DNA of 5,005 bases from Flavisolibacter sp. GTDB lineage: Bacteria > Bacteroidota > Bacteroidia > Chitinophagales > Chitinophagaceae. Under the pieces are notes generated by a model, which made no database searches, was not told the DNA's origin, and saw only the letters and a program-made list of their open reading frames with translations. The translations under genes were made by a program, and so were the position numbers. Where the stretch lies: NCBI GenBank assembly GCA_013695175.1, contig JACDAZ010000237.1, positions 1-5,005 on the forward strand, written 5' to 3'. Positions 1-5,005 of the stretch are shown in pieces; within the stretch, counting starts at the first letter, position 1, and each line of letters opens with the position of its first letter.

Positions 1-1999
1 TATTGTTGCTTATTGTATACCTGGGAATATAACCATAGAAATCTATGCCTCCCTGCTGACCAGTTACACCATAACCTACCCTGAATTTTAAATCTGAAAC
101 AGTTGTGGAATTTCTAAGAAAATCTTCTTCACTTATTTTCCATGCAACAGCAGCAGATGGGAAAAAGCCCCAGCGATCATCTGGATTAAATTTTGAAGAG
201 CCATCAAATCGCCCGTTTAATGTTAGAATATATTTATTGGCAACATTAAAATTTATCCTGCTATAATAAGATATTAAAGTAAATCCCGGATCAGAAATTG
301 GAAACTGAGGTTCAGTATTTGGTCTTATGGAACGATCAAAACGCCTGTCAGGAAAATTATAATTTGTATAAAGAAAATCCTGATATCCATAACCGGCCAT
401 TAAGTCCACTTTACTATTGCTCCCAAAATCATAAGCATAGTTCAGGTAAAAGTCAAGTAATTTATTTCTTTGCTTGCTTCTGTATTCATTGTTAACACCA
501 CCAAAATGAACTACACTGTCTCTTCCAGATGCTGTTTTAACTACTTCCCATCTTCTATACTCAGAAGCAGCACTGTCAACTGTTCTATCTGTTCCCTCTC
601 CTGCCTGGTGGTCATAACCAAGATTTAAATTTGCTCTAAGTCCCTTTACAAAAGGTAGTTGATAATTAAATTGAATATTACCCAGTAATCTGTACACTTC
701 ACTATTGTTGTCTCGCATTTCAAGTAATGCCACCGGGTTTCTGGGAGCTAAATCTCTTGGAGCTCTTGTACCTGATGTTTCTACATATTCAAAGAAACCT
801 CCAAAACGATCACTGTTAACCCTAACAGGTTGTGTAGGGTCAAATGCTACAGCCGATCCTATGGCACCTTCATTAGCAAATTTGTTGGCAGTGCGGGCTC
901 CTTTTACATTCAACTCAATGCCTAAATCATCATTTAATAATTTAGGACTTAAGTTCAATCCAAGAGATTGCCTTTGAAAATTCCCTGTTTTTAAAATTCC
1001 ATCCTGGTTTAAATAACCTCCTGATATACGAAATGGTAACCTGCCATCTAAAGCTGCACCGGATGCAGAAAGATTAAAATCCTGACCCCATGCAGTTCTG
1101 AAAATTTCATCTTGCCAGTCAGTATTGGCTGTGCCCAATTTAGCCAGATCATCTGCATTACCTGTACTTGCCACTAAGGATCTTATTTCGTCTGCAGATA
1201 ACACATCAACTTTTTTACCCGGTATCTGAGCAAAGGTTTGCGCCTGAAAATTAAATTTTACAGGACCCCTGTTTCCCTTTTTAGTGGTTATTAATATTAC
1301 CCCATTTGAAGCCCTTGAACCATATATTGCAGCAGCTGAAGGATCTTTTAGAACAGTAAAACTTTCAATATCATTTGGGTTAATTAAATTCAAAGCATTT
1401 GATGAACCGGCTACACCACCCTCAACCGGAACACCATCAATCACAATCAAAGGGTCGTTAGTGGCATTTAAGGAAGAACCTCCACGAATTCTGATTCTGC
1501 TACCGGTACCGGGCGCTCCCCCATTGGTGGATATTTGTACCCCTGCAATTTTACCTGATATTAGTTGTTCAGGAGAAGTGATAGGTCCACGAACAAAATC
1601 TTTTGATGTTACTGTTGAAACAGAACCTGTAACATCTCCCCTTCTGGCTGTACCATAACCGATAACAACCACTTCACTCATGGTACCAGTACTCACCTCT
1701 AAATTCACAGTTAACTCCGATACTGCACCGGCGATACTAACCTCCTGCGTAGTATGACCAACATAAGAAAAAACAAGTACTGATGTAGCTTGCGGAACAG
1801 TAAGTGAGAACTGCCCCAATTCATTTGTTACTGTTGCCAGGTTAGTGCCCCGGGAAGATACGGTAACTCCCTGCAACCCACTTCCACTTGCATCCAAAAC
1901 CCGCCCGCTTACGGTTTTTGACTGAGCGGATAAAGTGTTTGAAAAAAGCACAAAGAGGGCAGGTAAAATAATAGAATAGATCAATTTTTTGAAATTCAT
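1..1999 (-). CDS. SusC/RagA-family TonB-dependent outer-membrane receptor, C-terminus cut by window edge
   Basis: This is an outer-membrane, TonB-energised importer of oligosaccharides or other large nutrients; family members work with a SusD-like lipoprotein lid. Translation from the ATG at 1999-1997 stays open for 666 codons to the left edge with no stop; the family is usually about 1000 residues, so roughly a third is missing. Residues 1-25 form a signal peptide (MNFKK, hydrophobic core, cleavage after LSA). Residues 30-102 are a carboxypeptidase-regulatory-like beta-sandwich (VSGRVLDASG, then FSYVGH). A TonB-box-like EVVVIGYG follows at 109-116. The plug spans about 117-242 and ends in the SusC/RagA signature (NDIESFTVLKD at 209-219, then YGSRASNGVILITTKKG at 226-242). 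The rest is barrel sequence rich in aromatic, alternating strands. The frame shows no break. Family assignment is certain, but the substrate is not readable from the sequence; alpha-glucan oligosaccharides are inferred from the upstream GH13 gene. A SusD-like gene is expected just beyond the left edge. Confidence 0.96.
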   Translation of the reverse strand, partial: MNFKKLIYSIILPALFVLFSNTLSAQSKTVSGRVLDASGSGLQGVTVSSRGTNLATVTNELGQFSLTVPQATSVLVFSYVGHTTQEVSIAGAVSELTVNLEVSTGTMSEVVVIGYGTARRGDVTGSVSTVTSKDFVRGPITSPEQLISGKIAGVQISTNGGAPGTGSRIRIRGGSSLNATNDPLIVIDGVPVEGGVAGSSNALNLINPNDIESFTVLKDPSAAAIYGSRASNGVILITTKKGNRGPVKFNFQAQTFAQIPGKKVDVLSADEIRSLVASTGNADDLAKLGTANTDWQDEIFRTAWGQDFNLSASGAALDGRLPFRISGGYLNQDGILKTGNFQRQSLGLNLSPKLLNDDLGIELNVKGARTANKFANEGAIGSAVAFDPTQPVRVNSDRFGGFFEYVETSGTRAPRDLAPRNPVALLEMRDNNSEVYRLLGNIQFNYQLPFVKGLRANLNLGYDHQAGEGTDRTVDSAASEYRRWEVVKTASGRDSVVHFGGVNNEYRSKQRNKLLDFYLNYAYDFGSNSKVDLMAGYGYQDFLYTNYNFPDRRFDRSIRPNTEPQFPISDPGFTLISYYSRINFNVANKYILTLNGRFDGSSKFNPDDRWGFFPSAAVAWKISEEDFLRNSTTVSDLKFRVGYGVTGQQGGIDFYGYIPRYTISNN

Positions 2000-2119
2000 A
2001 AGCAATTATTATTAAAAAGTGTCTTGTTTGTGTATTATTAACACAATTATACTGAAATTGTAAATAAAAAGAGTTGGTTTAAATCATATTAGCTGCATTA
2101 AATAAAACTTTATTTTAAA
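2000..2119 (-). promoter_or_regulatory. A+T-rich intergenic region upstream of the SusC-like gene, with possible promoter
   Basis: This 120-base gap separates the regulator stop from the receptor ATG and is only about 19% G+C (23 of 120 bases). On the minus strand it contains TATAATTG at 2051-2044, about 44 bases before the ATG. This is one mismatch from the Bacteroidota -7 consensus TAnnTTTG and also contains a TATAAT hexamer. I could not find a convincing TTG or TTTG element at the expected -33 spacing, so the promoter call is weak. There is no Shine-Dalgarno-like sequence before the ATG, only A/T-rich sequence, as is common in this phylum. No stem-loop with a U-tract was found that would act as a terminator for the upstream genes, so read-through is possible. 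Confidence 0.4.
2043..2061. promoter_or_regulatory. Candidate operator: 19-base inverted repeat overlapping the promoter-like sequence
   Basis: The 6-base arms ACAATT (2043-2048) and AATTGT (2056-2061) are perfect reverse complements separated by 7 bases. The right half seen on the minus strand overlaps the TATAATTG promoter-like element, a position where a bound repressor would block transcription of the SusC-like gene. NrtR/AraR-type regulators bind palindromic sites of about this length, and such a regulator is encoded immediately upstream. The arms are short and A/T-rich, so a chance match in DNA of this composition is quite possible. Assignment to the neighbouring regulator is inference. 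Confidence 0.25.
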
Positions 2120-2845
2120 TCAGTCAGCAAACAATATTTCTTTTGCAGTGGCTGTTAAAGTTTTGTTCTTATAAATATTCTTAACCTTATACAACTTGCC
2201 AGGTCGGTGAGGAACATCTTCTTCCATTTCATTCATATCTACCAGCCAATTTTTAAGCATAATCCTTTTTCGAAAGTTTCTTCTATCCAACTCAACACCC
2301 AATATTGCTTCATATAGATCCTGGAGCTGCCTTAATGAAAACTTATCTGGTAATAAATTAAAAACTATTGGTTGCTCCATAATTTTTTCTCTCAATCTTT
2401 CTATACAGGTATCTAAAATCTTTTTATGATCAAAGGCTAAATCCTTTATATCACTCACCGGGTGCCAGTGGAGTTCATTGTTATTGGATGCTGTTTGATG
2501 ATGTAGAATATCAACTAGTGAAAAATAAGCAGTTGTTATAACTCTTCCTGAAGGATGCCTGTCAAGGCTTCCAAAAGTATAGACCTGTTCAAGATAAACA
2601 TTTGTCATACCTGTTCGTTCTTTCAAAACCCGGTAAGGCGCATCTTCTATGTCTTCGTCCGGCCTGATCAGGTCTCCAAGCAATGACCATAGTCCTTCAA
2701 ACTCTTCAAGATCCGAACGAATCAACAAAACTTTTAAATCTTTGTTCTCATATCCAAAAATTACACAGTCAACAGATATAGCTATATTAAAATAATCCTG
2801 GTGTGTGCTTTTTTCAATTTCAGCAGTTTTTAAACTTTGTGGCAT
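2120..2845 (-). CDS. NrtR/AraR-type transcriptional regulator: Nudix-like sensor domain plus winged helix
   Basis: This is probably a cytoplasmic DNA-binding regulator of the surrounding sugar-utilisation genes rather than a hydrolase. It is a complete 241-residue gene. Residues 18-155 form the Nudix-like fold (strand FNIAISVDCVIFGY at 19-32, then KVLLIRS and LWSLLGDLI). The Nudix box at 57-80 is degenerate. E64, R72, E76 and G79 remain, but the usual second G is D58 and two acidic positions of the REUxEE core are V73 and R77, so pyrophosphohydrolase activity is unlikely. Residues 160-225 match the winged helix of NrtR proteins (FNLLPDKFSLRQLQDLYEAI, NFRKRI at 190-195, then RPGKLYKV at 214-221). 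In the known family, NrtR senses ADP-ribose-type ligands and Bacteroides AraR senses L-arabinose; the ligand here is unknown. The gene starts 8 bases after the amylase stop, implying co-transcription. The ATG at 2845 is the only methionine before the Nudix fold; no clear ribosome-binding site precedes it. A plain ADP-ribose pyrophosphatase is the alternative, disfavoured by the box and the C-terminal domain. Confidence 0.93.
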   Translation of the reverse strand: MPQSLKTAEIEKSTHQDYFNIAISVDCVIFGYENKDLKVLLIRSDLEEFEGLWSLLGDLIRPDEDIEDAPYRVLKERTGMTNVYLEQVYTFGSLDRHPSGRVITTAYFSLVDILHHQTASNNNELHWHPVSDIKDLAFDHKKILDTCIERLREKIMEQPIVFNLLPDKFSLRQLQDLYEAILGVELDRRNFRKRIMLKNWLVDMNEMEEDVPHRPGKLYKVKNIYKNKTLTATAKEILFAD

Positions 2846-2853
2846 AGTTTGTC

Positions 2854-5005
2854 TTATTGAAAAGTAACAGGTAAAATCTTTGTTGCGGATTTTGTTGTAA
2901 GTCTAATATAATAAACACCTGCACTTATATCAGGTCTAAAGAAATTCAGTTGTTGTTTTCCCTGTAACAAAAATCCATTGTGTAATGATGAAATTTTTTG
3001 CCCTAAAAAATTCAGCAAATCAAAAGATGTATTTCCTGTTTGAGGCAAATACATTTCTATAGTAAATTGTTGTTTTACCGGGTTAGGAAAAACTTTAGCT
3101 TCTAAAGTTGTACCTGTAACAGGTATATTTATTACTGGTGTAGGTGTAAGATTATTTACATTTCTGTTTACGTACATTCTGTACTCACCCGGCTGTAATG
3201 TAAAGGATTGTTGTAATGAGGTAACTGAATAAGTTTCATTTTTAAGGAATTCATACCAGGTACCTTCTATTGGAAAACTAACTGTTGTTGTTTGAGCTGT
3301 TACATCAAAATTTCCAATAACCACTAGCCTTGATGTATCGCCACTGTTTACCCTTAACCACTTGACGGCTCCGCCTAAATTCTGGTCGATAGTTCCGCTT
3401 AAAAATGCTTCCTTATACCATGGGTGAAAACGTAGATTTATAATTTTACTCCAAACATCATAAACATTTTTTCTTCTTTGCTGCGCCTGGTAATCCCATC
3501 TTATAGGTTTTGGATCTGTACGGCAATTATTATTAACCGTTCCATTGGGACAATAATTAATCGGATAATCATATCCTAATTCACCAAATTGCCAGATCAT
3601 TTTAGGTCCGGGTATGGTAAATAAAAATGTCCCTGCTAATTCCATTCTCTTTAAAGCAGTTGCTGTGTCTTTTATGTTATATGATCCGGATGAATTACCG
3701 AAATTGATATTCTTATAAGTAAGTCTTTCTTCATCATGACTTTCCATATAAGTAATAAGGTGTGGCTTTGTCCATCCCCGCACTGAATGAATGCCTGACT
3801 GGAAATTTGAATTTGCTAAATAACCCATTGAAGCTTCACTATACTGGTGATTTAAGTTTCCCCAGAATAACATTCCATAATCTGCCAGTTCCTTTTCTTC
3901 ATTATTGTCTGCAAAGTGTTCAAGAATCACATAAGAACCATTTGATTTTAGTTGAAGAGAATCGTAATATCGTTTCCATATAGCCACACGCGATGCATCA
4001 TAGTTACCCCATGCACCCACATTGCAGTTATTGCCATTTCCATCGCAGGTGTTTACCTGGGTAAAACCTTTTGATAAATCAAACCTGAAACCATCAATTT
4101 TATATTCCTGCAACCAATGCTCTACCACCCTGCTTGTAAAATAACGGGTATCAAGACTTTCATGATTCATATCAAAACCAACATTGAATGCATGGCGTGG
4201 TGTAGGATTATACCATGGATTATTGGCTGACGGTCTGTTGTTTTGCCTGTCCCAATATAACTGCACCATAGGTGATTGCCCAAAAGAATGGTTTAAAGCT
4301 ATATCCATAATAACAGCCATCCCGTTACTATGTGCTGAATCAATAAAACGTTTTAAACTATTGCGGGGCCCATAATATTTATCAGGAGCAAAATAAAAAC
4401 TTGGATTATAGCCCCAACTGATGTTGCCTTCAAATTCGTTGAATGGTAAAAGCTCAATGGCATTAACACCTAATCTTTTAAGATAGCTAAGCGTATCGCT
4501 CAAAGTTTTCCAATCATGTGCGGCCAGAAAATCACGAAGTAGTAATTCATAAATAATTAAACCCCTTTTGTCAGGCCTATTAAAATTATTTATTGCCCAC
4601 GTATAACCCTGGGCACCGGTTTGTAATATACTTACAATCCCGCTTTGCCCCGCAGGATAAGGTTTTAAATTGGGGTAAGTAGCAGAGGAAATAAATTGAT
4701 CATTGCCCGGATCCAAAACCTTTTGCGTATAAGGATCAGCGATAGTAAGCGTATCATCAACTTTATATTGATACCCATATTCAACACCCGGAGTTAAACC
4801 TGTTATTCTTAACCAGAAGAATTTACCATCAGGTGTCTTGTTCATTATGTAGTTAAGTCCCTGTGTCCAGTTATTAAAACCTCCAATAACAGTAACAAAA
4901 TTCTTACCCGGTGCACGAAGAACAAGTGTAACAGAAGTATTTCCGGCTTCGTAATTAATTCCGTCTCTGACACCGGCAGGTAGGTCTGCTACCGGGGCTC
5001 CGGAA
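2854..5005 (-). CDS. Secreted GH13 alpha-amylase-family glycosidase with CBM48-like and T9SS sorting domains, N-terminus cut
   Basis: This retaining glycosidase hydrolyses (or possibly debranches) alpha-glucans outside the cell. The frame stays open from the stop (TAA, 2856-2854) past the methionine at 4845 to the right edge, giving 716 residues in the window. Numbering starts at the first full codon, 5004-5002. A CBM48/early-set beta domain covers about 16-100 (FNNWT at 43-47, YGYQYKVDD at 76-84, ADPY at 89-92). The GH13 barrel starts near 148. Its conserved regions are all present: DIALNH at 234-239; GFRFD at 305-309 with nucleophile D309 (codon 4080-4078); acid/base E362 in ILEHFAD (3921-3919); and SHDEER at 422-427 with D424 (3735-3733). 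A C-terminal beta domain ends near 613. A linker and a type A T9SS sorting domain follow (FPNP at 639-642, AGVYYIRL at 695-702, basic tail ending KILPVTFQ). All four cysteines lie in two short pairs, C320/C327 and C485/C494, fitting disulfides in an exported protein. The signal peptide must lie off the edge. Exact specificity (amylase, neopullulanase or pullulanase-like) cannot be told. Confidence 0.95.
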   Translation of the reverse strand, partial: SGAPVADLPAGVRDGINYEAGNTSVTLVLRAPGKNFVTVIGGFNNWTQGLNYIMNKTPDGKFFWLRITGLTPGVEYGYQYKVDDTLTIADPYTQKVLDPGNDQFISSATYPNLKPYPAGQSGIVSILQTGAQGYTWAINNFNRPDKRGLIIYELLLRDFLAAHDWKTLSDTLSYLKRLGVNAIELLPFNEFEGNISWGYNPSFYFAPDKYYGPRNSLKRFIDSAHSNGMAVIMDIALNHSFGQSPMVQLYWDRQNNRPSANNPWYNPTPRHAFNVGFDMNHESLDTRYFTSRVVEHWLQEYKIDGFRFDLSKGFTQVNTCDGNGNNCNVGAWGNYDASRVAIWKRYYDSLQLKSNGSYVILEHFADNNEEKELADYGMLFWGNLNHQYSEASMGYLANSNFQSGIHSVRGWTKPHLITYMESHDEERLTYKNINFGNSSGSYNIKDTATALKRMELAGTFLFTIPGPKMIWQFGELGYDYPINYCPNGTVNNNCRTDPKPIRWDYQAQQRRKNVYDVWSKIINLRFHPWYKEAFLSGTIDQNLGGAVKWLRVNSGDTSRLVVIGNFDVTAQTTTVSFPIEGTWYEFLKNETYSVTSLQQSFTLQPGEYRMYVNRNVNNLTPTPVINIPVTGTTLEAKVFPNPVKQQFTIEMYLPQTGNTSFDLLNFLGQKISSLHNGFLLQGKQQLNFFRPDISAGVYYIRLTTKSATKILPVTFQ

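Noticed and set aside
298..495. Plus-strand open frame of 65 codons
   Set aside because: It lies antisense to the continuous SusC-like reading frame and has no recognisable protein features.
705..977. Plus-strand open frame of 90 codons
   Set aside because: It is antisense to the SusC barrel region; the minus-strand frame carries clear family sequence.
1284..1658. Plus-strand open frame of 124 codons
   Set aside because: It is antisense to the SusC plug domain and its signature motif; the frame is open only because of the composition of the opposite strand.
2000..2119. A rho-independent terminator or small RNA gene in the gap
   Set aside because: No G+C-rich stem followed by a T-tract on either strand; the only dyad is A/T-rich with 6-base arms.
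2120..2845. Annotating this gene as an ordinary Nudix hydrolase
   Set aside because: Two acidic positions of the Nudix core are replaced, and the last 80 residues match the NrtR-type winged helix.
3762..3983. Plus-strand open frame of 73 codons
   Set aside because: It is antisense to the GH13 catalytic domain around the acid/base and region IV motifs.
4184..4375. Plus-strand open frame of 63 codons
   Set aside because: It is antisense to the GH13 barrel including conserved region I.

Overview
The window comes from a member of the Bacteroidota, probably an environmental lineage such as Chitinophagales or Sphingobacteriales (the rank is a guess). The phylum call rests on three signs: a SusC/RagA-family TonB-linked outer-membrane receptor, a type IX secretion (T9SS) C-terminal sorting domain, and A+T-rich DNA without clear Shine-Dalgarno sequences.

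All three genes are on the minus strand, so transcription runs from right to left. First (5005 to 2854) comes a secreted GH13 alpha-amylase-family glycosidase whose N-terminus lies beyond the right edge. Eight bases later (2845 to 2120) comes a NrtR/AraR-type transcription factor, made of a Nudix-like domain with a degenerate catalytic box followed by a winged-helix DNA-binding domain. After an A+T-rich 120-base gap holding a promoter-like sequence and a small inverted repeat comes a SusC-like receptor (1999 to 1). Its C-terminal part lies beyond the left edge, where a SusD-like partner would be expected.

The simplest reading is one end of a polysaccharide-utilisation locus for starch, glycogen or related alpha-glucans. 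The T9SS-sorted GH13 enzyme would cut the glucan outside the cell, the SusC-like receptor (with its presumed SusD partner) would import the oligosaccharides through the outer membrane, and the Nudix-like regulator would sense a sugar or metabolite and control the locus. The glucan substrate is inferred only from the GH13 family and gene order. I see no RNA gene, CRISPR array, insertion sequence or strong terminator. The most interesting point is the placement of a Nudix-type regulator, rather than a SusR-like, hybrid two-component or ECF sigma/anti-sigma system, between the amylase and the receptor.
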